Shown one piece after another: positions 7,120 through 15,716 of a stretch of 64,000 nucleotides of DNA. The notes under the pieces are model-generated. The model made no database searches, was not told where the DNA came from, and saw only the letters and a list, made by a program, of their open reading frames with translations. Position numbers and translations under genes: made by a program. The DNA is from FLUQ01 sp031551515. Its GTDB lineage: Bacteria > Desulfobacterota > Desulfovibrionia > Desulfovibrionales > Desulfovibrionaceae. Each line of letters opens with the position of its first letter. Position 1 is the first letter of the stretch. The stretch is taken from the NCBI GenBank assembly GCA_031551515.1, contig JAVBNL010000059.1, forward strand, positions 1-64,000. Direction: 5' to 3'.

Positions 7120-8832
7120 CTAGAATTCGGCGCGCGGATCTGTAGAACCGTATACGATGCCGCTCTTTTGATCCACCAACAGGGCATTCACGTCGCCCAT
7201 CGGGTCTTGCACGGATACTTTGTACCCCATGGCAGCGAGCTTGTCCGCCACATCCTTGACCACGCCATACTTTTCCACACGCAACTCGTCCGGCACCCAC
7301 TGCATGTGTACGCGCGGGGCCATGACGGCTTCGCTGATATTCATGCCGTGGTCAATGACGTTGGAGATGGTCTGCAAGGTGGTGGTGATGATGCGCGAGC
7401 CGCCGGGGCTGCCCACGACCATGAAGATCTTGCCGTCTTTAAGCACGATGGTGGGCGACATGGAGCTGAGAGGCCGTTTTTCAGGAGCGATCTCGTTGGC
7501 CGTGCTGCCGATCAGGCCGTAAACGTTGGGTACGCCGGGCTTGATCGCAAAGTCGTCCATTTCATTGTTCAGTAAAAATCCCGCGCCCATGACCGCAGCG
7601 CCGCTGCCGTATGAGGTGTTGATGGTATAGGTCACGGCCACGGCGTTACCTTTCTTGTCCACGACGGAATAGTGGGTGGTCTGGGTGCCTTCGCGGATAT
7701 CCAGGCCCGGCTTTACATCCTTGCTGGGCGTGGCCTTGTCTTTGTTCTTGAGGATCTTGTCGTAAATCGCCTTGGCATAGGCCTTGTCGATGAGCTTGTC
7801 GGCGGGCACTTTCACGAAGTCAGGGTCGCCCATGTATTCCGAGCGGTCGGCAAAGGCATAGCGCATGGCTTCCGCCGTGATGTGCAGCGCGGCGGACGAG
7901 GCAAAGCCCATGCCCTTGATATCCGCCTGTTCCATGACGTTGAGAATCTGGATGATGTGCGTGCCGCCGGAACTGGGCGGACTCATGGAGACGATTTCAT
8001 AGCCCCGGTACGTTCCCTTGACCGGCGCTCGCCAGGCCACGCTGTATTTGGCCAGGTCTTCCTTGCTGACCAGGCCGCCGTTTTTTTTCATATCGGCATC
8101 GATCTGATTGGCTATCCTGCCCTTGTAAAAGGCGTCAGGCCCTTGTCCCGCGATCAGGCGCAGCGTGGCGGCAAGATCTTTTTGCACGAAGAGCTCGCCT
8201 TCTTTGTAGGCGGAGCCGTCAGGCTTCAGAAAATATTTGCGTGACGAGGCGAACTTGGCGAACACCTTTTGCATGGGCGCCATGGTCACTTCCTGCCGGG
8301 TGTTGATGCGAAAGCCCTTGTCGGCCAGTTCTATGGCCGGGGTGATCAGGTCGGACAGTTTGCGGGTGCCGTATTTGGCCAAGATGGCGCTCATGCCCGC
8401 CACGGTGCCTGGCGTGCCGGCGGCCAGATAGCCGACGGTGCTGGCCTGGGGCACGACGTTGCCGGCCTTATCCAGATACATGTCTTTCGTGGCCTTGAGC
8501 GGAGCCTTTTCGCGAAAATCGGCCACGATATCCTGCCCGTCGACGGTGTGGATGACGGCGAAGCCGCCGCCCCCAATGTTGCCCGCTGCCGGGTGCACAA
8601 CTGCCAGGGCGTATCCCACTGCCACGGCCGCATCAACGGCGTTGCCGCCCGTATCCAGCACTTTTTGCCCGATATTGGTTGCCAGGATGTGGCTGGAAAG
8701 CACCATGCCGCCGGTTTTGCTTTTGAGCGGGGCGGGGGCGGCCGCTTGCGCCCAGCTTTGCGGCAGAAGGGACAACGCCAAGAAGAGGCAGAGGAGGAGC
8801 CTGAGGGGACGCTTTTGTTTGATAAAAGCCAT
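7120..8832 (-). CDS. ggt: Gamma-glutamyltranspeptidase (glutathione hydrolase), exported
   Basis: The 570-residue precursor is an Ntn hydrolase that cleaves gamma-glutamyl bonds in glutathione and related peptides, usually in the periplasm. The N-terminus MAFIKQKRPL is followed by a Leu-rich core and AQA, a good Sec signal peptide. The autocleavage Thr, which becomes the nucleophile, is in GTQTTHYSVVD (about residue 378), and the GSPGG oxyanion segment lies downstream. GGNAVDAAVAVGYAL and NIGGGGF are family hallmarks. The start at 8832 has GCGAGG upstream; the frame stays open farther 5' into unrelated sequence. It probably supplies glutamate and Cys-Gly, a possible sulfur source. A terminator isolates it from the transporter gene upstream. 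Confidence 0.94.
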   Translation of the reverse strand: MAFIKQKRPLRLLLCLFLALSLLPQSWAQAAAPAPLKSKTGGMVLSSHILATNIGQKVLDTGGNAVDAAVAVGYALAVVHPAAGNIGGGGFAVIHTVDGQDIVADFREKAPLKATKDMYLDKAGNVVPQASTVGYLAAGTPGTVAGMSAILAKYGTRKLSDLITPAIELADKGFRINTRQEVTMAPMQKVFAKFASSRKYFLKPDGSAYKEGELFVQKDLAATLRLIAGQGPDAFYKGRIANQIDADMKKNGGLVSKEDLAKYSVAWRAPVKGTYRGYEIVSMSPPSSGGTHIIQILNVMEQADIKGMGFASSAALHITAEAMRYAFADRSEYMGDPDFVKVPADKLIDKAYAKAIYDKILKNKDKATPSKDVKPGLDIREGTQTTHYSVVDKKGNAVAVTYTINTSYGSGAAVMGAGFLLNNEMDDFAIKPGVPNVYGLIGSTANEIAPEKRPLSSMSPTIVLKDGKIFMVVGSPGGSRIITTTLQTISNVIDHGMNISEAVMAPRVHMQWVPDELRVEKYGVVKDVADKLAAMGYKVSVQDPMGDVNALLVDQKSGIVYGSTDPRAEF

Positions 8833-8925
8833 AGGTACCTCGCACGTAAGGGTGGGGTGGGGATAAAAGGCGGGCGGAGGGATTCCTCCGATTATCTTAA
8901 ATTGCCAGATAACGCGCGAGGCGTC

Positions 8926-8966
8926 GAGGAAAAATGAAAAGGCCGCGCACGGGCGCAGCCTTTTCA
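8926..8966 (-). terminator. Rho-independent terminator of the tartrate operon
   Basis: The arms TGAAAAGGC and GCCTTTTCA (8935-8966) close a GC-rich loop, followed on the minus strand by TTTTTCC. It lies 19 bases after the stop of the transporter gene at 8985. The T/A-flanked stem may also work in the opposite direction. Confidence 0.8.
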
Positions 8967-8984
8967 TTTCAGTGGCTGATATCG

Positions 8985-10325
8985 TTAAATATATCCGTAA
9001 AAGGCAGCCAGAATATACGAGCAGACGCTGGTCACGCCTACTCCGATCAGGCCGGGCAGAATGAAGCTGTGGTTGATGACGAATTTGCCGATATGCGTCG
9101 TGCCCGAACGGTCGAACTGAATGGCGGAGAGGTCGCTGGGATAGGTCGGCAGGATATAATAGCCGTAGCAGGCCGGGAAAAAGGCCACAATGTGCCCCGG
9201 GTCCACGCCGATGGCAAGGGCCACCGGCACCATGGCGGTGAGCGCCGCCGCCTGCGAGTTGACCAGCTTTGAGACCAGCAGCAGGCAGACGGCATAGGCC
9301 CAGGGGTGCTGCTTCATGATCGCGCCGAGAGAAATTTTCAGGTCGCCGATGTGCGCGGCGAACATGGAGTCTGCCATCCAGGCTACGCCGAACACGGAAA
9401 TGACCGCCACCATGCCGGAGCGGAACACGTCGTTTCTGGCGATATTCGCCGCGTTGACCTTGCAGAAAAGCAGCATCAACGCGCCTGAACCGAGCATGAA
9501 CATCTGCACGCACTGCACCATGTCCAGGGGTTTGCCGCCGAACACGGGCCGCAGCCCTTTGAACATGCCCAGCATGGCGATGACCGCCACCGCGCCGAGA
9601 AAGATCCAGACGGAGAGCTTCTGGCTGGCCGTGGTTTTTTTATCCAGCAGGGTGGCTGTGTCGCCGTAAACGTACTTCTTGTTTTCCGGGTCGGCGATAA
9701 ACGCCTGGAAGGTTTCGTCCTTGTCCAGGTCCTTGCCCCGGAACCAGCTGTAAATGCCGACGGCAAGCAGGCCCATGATGGTGGCGGGCACGGACATGGC
9801 CAAGAGGATGTGCGGCTCAAGATGCTTGCCGTTGATGGTCACGGTGCTCATCAGCGCCAAAAATGCCGTGGTGGGCGCAGAAACGGGCCCGGCCATGTTG
9901 CCCATTTGTGAAGCCACGGAAGACCCGGCCATGGGCCGCTCCGGCCGTATACCGTTCTTGATGGCGATATCGTATATGATGGGCTGAATGGTGTAGACCG
10001 TGTGCCCCGTGCCGGAGAGTATGGTCAGAAAAGCGGTGACGAAGGGCGCGAGTATGGACAGGTATTTGGGGTTGCGGCGCAAAATGCGTTCGGCCGCCTG
10101 CAGCATGACGTCCAGGCCGCCCGCCGCCTGCAGGGTGGCGGAAGCGGAAACCACGGCGGTGATGGTGAGAATGACCGAAACGGGCGGGCTGCCCGGTTTG
10201 ACCCCGAAAACGAAAGTCAGGATGATAACGCCGATGCCGCCCAGCAGACCCAAGGCCATGCCGCCTTTGCGGGCGCCGTAAAACAGGCAGACGAGAATGA
10301 TCGCGAGTTGCAACGTGAATCCCAT
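8985..10325 (-). CDS. DcuA/DcuB-family anaerobic C4-dicarboxylate transporter
   Basis: This 446-residue, roughly 10-12-helix inner-membrane protein has the DcuA/B pattern throughout: GARKGGMALGLLGG, AAGGLDVMLQ, LRRNPKYLSILAP, a VAWMADSM segment, HPWAYAV and ILPTYPSDLSAIQFD near the C-terminus. DcuA/B carriers exchange fumarate, malate, aspartate and succinate in anaerobes. Its place directly behind D-tartrate dehydratase suggests tartrate uptake, possibly against a C4 product; that is inference. I used the ATG at 10325 because TTGGAGGC sits 5 bases before it. An 84-base spacer with a strong hairpin separates it from tarD. Confidence 0.88.
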   Translation of the reverse strand: MGFTLQLAIILVCLFYGARKGGMALGLLGGIGVIILTFVFGVKPGSPPVSVILTITAVVSASATLQAAGGLDVMLQAAERILRRNPKYLSILAPFVTAFLTILSGTGHTVYTIQPIIYDIAIKNGIRPERPMAGSSVASQMGNMAGPVSAPTTAFLALMSTVTINGKHLEPHILLAMSVPATIMGLLAVGIYSWFRGKDLDKDETFQAFIADPENKKYVYGDTATLLDKKTTASQKLSVWIFLGAVAVIAMLGMFKGLRPVFGGKPLDMVQCVQMFMLGSGALMLLFCKVNAANIARNDVFRSGMVAVISVFGVAWMADSMFAAHIGDLKISLGAIMKQHPWAYAVCLLLVSKLVNSQAAALTAMVPVALAIGVDPGHIVAFFPACYGYYILPTYPSDLSAIQFDRSGTTHIGKFVINHSFILPGLIGVGVTSVCSYILAAFYGYI

Positions 10326-10357
10326 GAAAGCCTCCAACTGTAAAAGGAGCGAGATCG

Positions 10358-10388
10358 GGGTATCGGCTCATTTTCTGAGCCGATACCC
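10358..10388. promoter_or_regulatory. 13-bp perfect hairpin between tarD and the Dcu gene
   Basis: GGGTATCGGCTCA and its exact complement flank a TTTTC loop. There is no T tract after it on the minus strand, so it is more likely an intercistronic RNA processing or stabilising element than a terminator. It could set the ratio of dehydratase to transporter. Confidence 0.55.
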
Positions 10389-10409
10389 AGGACAGGGAAC
10401 TGCTTTGCG

Positions 10410-11576
10410 TTACAGAAGGTCTTGCATGACCTTGTACAGCGCGCTCTTTTCTTCGATGCCGATGCCGGGCGCGGAAGGCAGCCCCACATAGCCGCTTTGC
10501 ACGGCGATGCCGTCGGCGAAGCCGCCGAAAGGCTGAAACACGCCCGGGTAGGATTCATTGCCGCCAAGGTGCAGCCCCGCCGCGATGTTCAGCGACATCT
10601 GGTGCCCGCCGTGGGGCACCACGCGGCGCGAAGACCAGCCCAGTTCTTTCATCGCGTCCAACGTGCGCATGTATTCGACCAGGCCGTAAGACAGGGCGCA
10701 GTCAAACTGCAGATAGTCTTTTTCCGGCCGCATGCCGCCGTAGCGTAGCAGGTTGCGGGCGTCTTGGTGCGAGAAGAGGTTCTCGCCCGTGGCCATGGGC
10801 GGGTCGTAATGTTCGGCCAACTCCGCCTGCAGGGCGTAATCGAGCGGGTCGCCCGCCTCTTCGTACCAGAAGAGGTTATAATCGCGCATGGCTTTGGCGT
10901 ATTCGACGGCGGTCTTCAGGTCAAAGCGGCCGTTGGCGTCGACAGCCAGGCGGGAGCCGTCGCCGCCCAGCACCTTGATGACCGCTTCGATGCGCGCGAT
11001 GTCTTCTTTGAGCGGGGCCGCGCCGATTTTCATTTTGACCACGGAATAGCCCATATCCAGGTAGCCGCGCATTTCATCCTGCAGTTTTCCGTGGTCTTTG
11101 CCGGGGTAATAATAGCCGCCCGCGGCGTAGACAAACACTTTGTCGTCGGCCTTGCCCCCGCGATAGCGGTCGGCCAGCAGCCGGTACAGGGGCTTGCCTT
11201 CTATCTTGGCCACCGCGTCCCAGACGGCCATGTCGAGGGTGCCCATGGCCACGGAACGCTCGCCGTGCCCGCCGGGCTTTTCGTTCTTGAACATGGTGTT
11301 CCAGACGGCAAAGGGGTCGAGGTTGTCGCGCTCTTTGTCGATCAGGCCGGCCGGGTCGGCTTCCATAATTCTGGGGATAAACCGCTCGCGCATAAGCGCG
11401 CCCTGGCCGTAGCGGCCGTTGGAGTGGAAGCCGAAGCCCACCACGGGCTTGCCGTCGCGGATGACGTCGGTGACCACAGCCACCGTGGAGCAGGTCATTT
11501 TGGAAAAGTCGATGTACGCGTTGGCAATGGAAGAGGCGATGGACACGGTCTTTTCACGAATGCTGACGATGCGCAT
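10410..11576 (-). CDS. tarD: D(-)-tartrate dehydratase, enolase superfamily
   Basis: This 388-residue enzyme of the mandelate-racemase subgroup should dehydrate D-tartrate to oxaloacetate. Features typical of the characterised TarD are strikingly conserved: IRNAYIDF-like start (here IANAYIDFSKMT), NSNGRYGQG-like segment (SNGRYGQGALMRERF), NEKPGGHGERSVA, YAAGGYYYPGK, the KMKIG lysine motif, metal ligands in VDANGRF, WYEEAGDPLDY and GENLFSHQDARNLLRYGGM, and the His in VPHGGHQMS. The start at 11576 has GGAGAG upstream; the frame is open 38 codons farther but non-homologous. It is first in a two-gene unit with the Dcu transporter and divergent from a LysR gene. Confidence 0.92.
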   Translation of the reverse strand: MRIVSIREKTVSIASSIANAYIDFSKMTCSTVAVVTDVIRDGKPVVGFGFHSNGRYGQGALMRERFIPRIMEADPAGLIDKERDNLDPFAVWNTMFKNEKPGGHGERSVAMGTLDMAVWDAVAKIEGKPLYRLLADRYRGGKADDKVFVYAAGGYYYPGKDHGKLQDEMRGYLDMGYSVVKMKIGAAPLKEDIARIEAVIKVLGGDGSRLAVDANGRFDLKTAVEYAKAMRDYNLFWYEEAGDPLDYALQAELAEHYDPPMATGENLFSHQDARNLLRYGGMRPEKDYLQFDCALSYGLVEYMRTLDAMKELGWSSRRVVPHGGHQMSLNIAAGLHLGGNESYPGVFQPFGGFADGIAVQSGYVGLPSAPGIGIEEKSALYKVMQDLL

Positions 11577-11635
11577 ATTGCATGCTCTCCGGCTAAAAGT
11601 TGAATGAGAAATTGTGATTTCTACATATATGCGCT

Positions 11636-11652
11636 GATAGTTCTGGATTATC
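11636..11652. promoter_or_regulatory. LysR-type operator candidate
   Basis: The dyad GATA-N9-TATC contains the T-N11-A core of LysR-type recognition sites. It is centred in the 128-base gap between divergent tarD and the LysR gene, about 60 bases from each start, as expected for a site controlling both. Confidence 0.5.
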
Positions 11653-11704
11653 CAATGCCGGTTCAGTATCCTGTTATGCATAAACGGCATAGTTGGGGGC
11701 GTTT

Positions 11705-12604
11705 ATGAATATAGATTGGCTGGAAGATTTTACGGCGCTGGCGGAAGCGGAAAATTTTTCACGCGCGGCGGAGCGGCGCAACGTCACGCAGCCCGCGTTC
11801 AGCCGGCGCATCCGTGCCTTTGAAGAATGGCTGGGCACGTCTCTTTTCGTCCGGGGCGGGCAAAAGATCACCCTGACCCGCGCCGGGGATGCCATCCGGG
11901 CGGAAGCGGAAGCGATTTTGCGGGCGGCGCTGCGCCTGCGCCGCATCGCGCGCGAATGCGCCGTGGGTGAAGAGGCGACTTTGCATTTCGCGGCCACGCA
12001 TTCGCTGTCTTTCAGTTTTTTTCCGGGTTGGATCAAGCGCTATGCGCCTTTTTTAGGGCGTACTTCGATCAACCTCATATCCGACACCATGGCCGCTTGC
12101 GAAGCTGCGCTGGTGCAGGGCCAGGTGCAGTTTCTGCTCTGCCACGATTCGCCTGCCGCGCCTTCACGTTTCAGAGATACGGGTTTTTCAAGCCACGCTG
12201 TGGGAACAGATACCCTTTCGCCCTACGCGGCGGCGGATGGGCGAAGGAAGCCGGTTTGCGATCTTGATGATGCATCGCGCCCGGCGCGCTGGCTGCAATA
12301 CAGCCCGGAATCGGGTTTTTGCCGCATGATGCAGGGGCACGCGAAAGTGGCGGCGTGCATGGCCGCATCCGCCCCTGGTTTCACTTCGCGTCTGGCGACG
12401 GTGTTGCTTTCTGTTGCTACGGACGGGCAGGGGGTGGCCTGGCTGCCCGCAAGCCTGGCCGCGGCCGCGGTGGAGCAAGGCCGCCTTGTGCGGGCGGGAT
12501 GCGGTGAATGGGATATCCCTGTGGTCGTGCGGCTTTTCTTGCGAAAAGACGAGAAGAGCGAAGCGGCGCTGGCGCTGTGGCGCGAGATTACGCTCAGTCG
12601 TTGA
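11705..12604 (+). CDS. LysR-family transcriptional regulator (probable tartrate regulator)
   Basis: The 299-residue protein begins MNIDWLEDFTALAEAENFSRAAERRNVTQ, cut here to show the LysR winged-helix layout; FSRAA and QPAFSRRIRAFEEWLGT are the recognition region. Residues about 90-299 form the periplasmic-binding-like effector domain. The ATG at 11705 follows GGGGG. It is divergent from tarD-dcu with a LysR-type dyad between them, so control of tartrate use is the natural inference. Its 3' end overlaps the end of ilvB by 11 bases on the opposite strand. Confidence 0.85.
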   Translation: MNIDWLEDFTALAEAENFSRAAERRNVTQPAFSRRIRAFEEWLGTSLFVRGGQKITLTRAGDAIRAEAEAILRAALRLRRIARECAVGEEATLHFAATHSLSFSFFPGWIKRYAPFLGRTSINLISDTMAACEAALVQGQVQFLLCHDSPAAPSRFRDTGFSSHAVGTDTLSPYAAADGRRKPVCDLDDASRPARWLQYSPESGFCRMMQGHAKVAACMAASAPGFTSRLATVLLSVATDGQGVAWLPASLAAAAVEQGRLVRAGCGEWDIPVVVRLFLRKDEKSEAALALWREITLSR

Positions 12605-14258
12605 AGATCATGTCTTCGCCCGTGCGGCCCGGCGGGATGATGGGAAAAACCCGTTCGGACGCGTCGATCACGCAGTCGATGATGCAGGGGCGACGGCTGC
12701 GCAAGACTTTTTCCAGAACCGGTCTGACCTCTTTTTTGTGTTCGATCCTGAAGCCTCCCGCGCCGAAAGCCTCGGCCAGTTTCACGTAATCCGTGGCCCG
12801 GTTCAGTTCGGTGTGCGAATAGCGCTTGTCATAAAACAGCGCCTGCCACTGGTGGACCATGCCGAGCACCTGGTTGTTGAGAACCAGCACGATGAGCGGC
12901 AGGTTTTGCGATACGGCGGTGGCCATTTCATTCAGGTTCATGTGGAAGCTGCCGTCGCCGGTGACCAGGGCCACCGGGCGGCCGGGGTTGCCGATTTTCG
13001 CGCCGATGGCCGCGCCCATGCCATAGCCCATGGTGCCCAGGCCGCAGGAACTGAGAAAGGTGCGGGGTTTTGCGAAGCGGTAATGCTGGGCGGTCCACAT
13101 CTGGTGCTGGCCTACGTCGGTGACCACGATGCCGCTGTCGCCCAGAACGTGCCGCAGCCCCACGATCACGTCATAGGGGGTCAGGCGCTCTGAAACGCCA
13201 GTGGGCAGGGCGTTATACGCCTTGTGCCGCAAGAGGCCGTGCAGCCACTCCGGGTTGCGGTTTTCTTCCAGTTTTCGCAACAGGGCGGGAATGGCCTGCC
13301 GCATGCCGCCCGCAAGGGCCGCGTCCGCCGTGATGTTTTTGGACAGCTCGGCGGAATCGATGTCGATATGCACCACCTTCGCGTTTTCGGCGAAACGCGT
13401 GCGGTTGCCCGCGACACGGTCGGAAAAGCGCGCGCCGAGCGCGATCAGCACGTCGCATTCGCTCACGGCCATGTTGGCCGTGGCCGTGCCGTGCATGCCC
13501 ACCAGGCCGAGAAAGAGCGAATAGTCGCTGGGCACGGAAGACAGGCCCATCAGGCTGACGCAGACCGGCGCGCTGATTTTTTGCGAGAGCGCCAGCAACA
13601 GGTCGGATGAATCGGAAAAGGTCACCCCGCCGCCCGCATAGATAAGCGGGCGTTTGGCGTTGTTGATCCATTCAGCCGCGCGGGCCAGCGCATCCGGCGC
13701 CGGGGGCTGGGCGGGTTCCGGTTCGTACCGTTGCACGCCGGTGAATTCGGCTTTCATGCCGGCCACGTCTTTGGGGATATCGATAAGCGTCGGTCGTTTG
13801 CGGCCGGAGTTGGCGATGCTGAAGGCCCGGCGCACGGTTTCGGCCAGATTCGCCGCATCCGTCACCAAAAAATTGCTTTTGACCACGGGTTTTGTGATCT
13901 CGGTGATGTTCACTTCCTGAAAGCCGTCACGGCCCATCAGGTCGCGGGGCACGTTGCCCGTAATGGCCACCAGGGGCACGGAATCGAGGTAGGCGGTGGC
14001 GATGCCGGTAACCAGGTTGGTCGCGCCGGGGCCCGAGGTGGCAAGCACCACGCCCGTTTTGCCGGTGGAGCGGGCATAGCCGTCGGCCGCGTGGGCCGCG
14101 CCCTGCTCATGCGCGGTGAGCACCAGGCGAATGTCATCGCGCCGTTGGTACAGCGCGTCGAATATATCAAGAACCGTGCCGCCGGGGTAGCCGAACACGG
14201 TATCAACGCCTTGGGCGATCAGCGCCTCAAGCAGAATGTGCGCGCCGGTAAGCTGCAT
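12594..14258 (-). CDS. ilvB: Acetolactate synthase large subunit (TPP-dependent)
   Basis: The 554-residue enzyme condenses two pyruvates to 2-acetolactate, or pyruvate with 2-oxobutyrate, for branched-chain amino acids. The TPP-activating Glu is in TAHEQGAAHAADG, FAD-binding residues follow in the middle domain (SLMGLSSVP, GLVGMHGT) and the TPP motif runs from GDGSFHMNLNEM to LVLNNQ. The start at 14258 begins MQLTGAHILLEAL and has AAGGAGACAGG upstream. No regulatory subunit gene (ilvN/ilvH) adjoins it, which is unusual for an anabolic enzyme. It could be a second isozyme, or pair with a subunit encoded elsewhere. Catabolic AlsS is an alternative, though the FAD-type middle domain favours AHAS. 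Confidence 0.9.
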   Translation of the reverse strand: MQLTGAHILLEALIAQGVDTVFGYPGGTVLDIFDALYQRRDDIRLVLTAHEQGAAHAADGYARSTGKTGVVLATSGPGATNLVTGIATAYLDSVPLVAITGNVPRDLMGRDGFQEVNITEITKPVVKSNFLVTDAANLAETVRRAFSIANSGRKRPTLIDIPKDVAGMKAEFTGVQRYEPEPAQPPAPDALARAAEWINNAKRPLIYAGGGVTFSDSSDLLLALSQKISAPVCVSLMGLSSVPSDYSLFLGLVGMHGTATANMAVSECDVLIALGARFSDRVAGNRTRFAENAKVVHIDIDSAELSKNITADAALAGGMRQAIPALLRKLEENRNPEWLHGLLRHKAYNALPTGVSERLTPYDVIVGLRHVLGDSGIVVTDVGQHQMWTAQHYRFAKPRTFLSSCGLGTMGYGMGAAIGAKIGNPGRPVALVTGDGSFHMNLNEMATAVSQNLPLIVLVLNNQVLGMVHQWQALFYDKRYSHTELNRATDYVKLAEAFGAGGFRIEHKKEVRPVLEKVLRSRRPCIIDCVIDASERVFPIIPPGRTGEDMIFND

Positions 14259-14319
14259 GGCCTGTCTCCTTCTGCGCGGGATTCTGCCAGAAACAGCCGC
14301 CGCCGGACAAGCAAAAATG

Positions 14320-15585
14320 TTACGGGCAGTTGTCGGGGCATTCTTCCGCCGCCAGCCGGTCACGCCGGGTCAGCGAAGGAAAGAGCGCCATCCACAGCCC
14401 GACGACGGCCAGGGTGCCCAGCCCTCCTATGACCACTGAGGCCACTGGCCCGAACCAGTGCGCCGTCAGGCCCGATTCGAATTCGCCCAGCTGGTTCGAT
14501 GCCCCGATGGAGATGGAGTTGACCGCGCTGACGCGACCGCGCATCTCTTCCGGCGTGTCGAGCTGCACCAGCGACTGGCGGATGACCACGCTGACCATGT
14601 CGCCCGCGCCAGCCAGCAAGAGGGCCAGCAGAGACAACATGAAGGAAGTGGAAAGGCCGAAAACCACCGTCACCGCGCCGTACAGGGCCACCCCGCCGAA
14701 CATGGTCAGACCCGCCCGACGCCGTATGGGCGTGTGCGCGAGATACAGCGACATGAGCAGCGCGCCCACGGCGGGCGCGGAGCGCAAGAGACCTTGGCCC
14801 CAGGGGCCGGAGTGCAGAATATCTTTGGCGAAAATGGGCAGCAGCGCCGTGGCCCCGCCCAGCAGCACGGCGAAAAGGTCCAGCGAGATGGCGCCCAGCA
14901 CGGCCTTGCGGTTCCAGATAAATGAGAGCCCGGCCAGCAGCGTGCGCCAAGAGACAGTCTCCTTTTGCCGTTCGATGGGGTGCAGGGGCGTGATGCGGGC
15001 CATAAGGCAGACGGATGTGAAGGTCATGACCGAAGAGGCGACGTACACAACATCCGCCCCGGCGATATAAATAAAGCCGCCCAAAGCCGGGCCGACAATG
15101 CTGGCGGCCTGCCCCCCGGCGGAAAGGGTCGCCAGCGCCTGGGCCAACACGTCGCGGGGCACCAGCGACGGGGCGAGCGCGGCCATGCAGGGCGATTGAA
15201 ACGCCCTGATGACACCGATAAGCAGCGAGGCCAGTAAAATACTTTCGCGCGAGAGGGCGGATACGCGCGCGCCCACAGCCAGACCGAGCGCGACGAGCGT
15301 CAGCGCCGCAAGACAGCAGCGTAAAATGAGGCGACGGTCGTAGCGGTCGGCGGCCTGCCCCACGACCAGGGTCAGGGCCAGCGAGGGCAGAAACTGGCAC
15401 AGCCCCACAAGGCCGAGATCATAGGCGCTGCCCGTGATGTCGTACATATGCCAGCCGACGGCCACCATGATCATTTGAAAGGCGAGGGTGGCCGTGACCC
15501 GGAACAGCCAGAAAAGGCGGAAGGAGTGATAGCGGAACAGAGGGTTTTGCACGAAAGGCTCCGTTGCCCAAAAAAAGCGGATCAT
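14320..15585 (-). CDS. MFS exporter, EntS-like (MFS_3)
   Basis: The approximately 421-residue protein has about 11-12 membrane segments and the loop-2 MFS motif GQAADRYDRRLIL, plus TPEEMRGRVSAVNS, which is characteristic of the EntS/MFS_3 group of siderophore and small-molecule exporters. The substrate is unknown. The start is uncertain: ATG 15585 or GTG 15597, neither with a good Shine-Dalgarno. It lies 61 bases upstream of ilvB on the same strand and may be cotranscribed, but no functional link to acetolactate is evident. Confidence 0.8.
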   Translation of the reverse strand: MIRFFWATEPFVQNPLFRYHSFRLFWLFRVTATLAFQMIMVAVGWHMYDITGSAYDLGLVGLCQFLPSLALTLVVGQAADRYDRRLILRCCLAALTLVALGLAVGARVSALSRESILLASLLIGVIRAFQSPCMAALAPSLVPRDVLAQALATLSAGGQAASIVGPALGGFIYIAGADVVYVASSVMTFTSVCLMARITPLHPIERQKETVSWRTLLAGLSFIWNRKAVLGAISLDLFAVLLGGATALLPIFAKDILHSGPWGQGLLRSAPAVGALLMSLYLAHTPIRRRAGLTMFGGVALYGAVTVVFGLSTSFMLSLLALLLAGAGDMVSVVIRQSLVQLDTPEEMRGRVSAVNSISIGASNQLGEFESGLTAHWFGPVASVVIGGLGTLAVVGLWMALFPSLTRRDRLAAEECPDNCP

Positions 15586-15716
15586 GCATGACTGCACAAC
15601 CCGTTATTGCCCGGCGGAGAGGGGGGCATCCCCTGTTCCGCTTGCCCGCGCGGTGCCCGCACAGGATATCTATCTTCCTCTTTATGCATTCTCCGGGCCG
15701 CAGTCAATGCGCGCCG

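Noticed and set aside
8833..9513. Upstream extension of ggt to 9513
   Set aside because: The extension is antisense-frame reading of the Dcu gene and crosses a terminator; the signal peptide and Shine-Dalgarno at 8832 fix the start.
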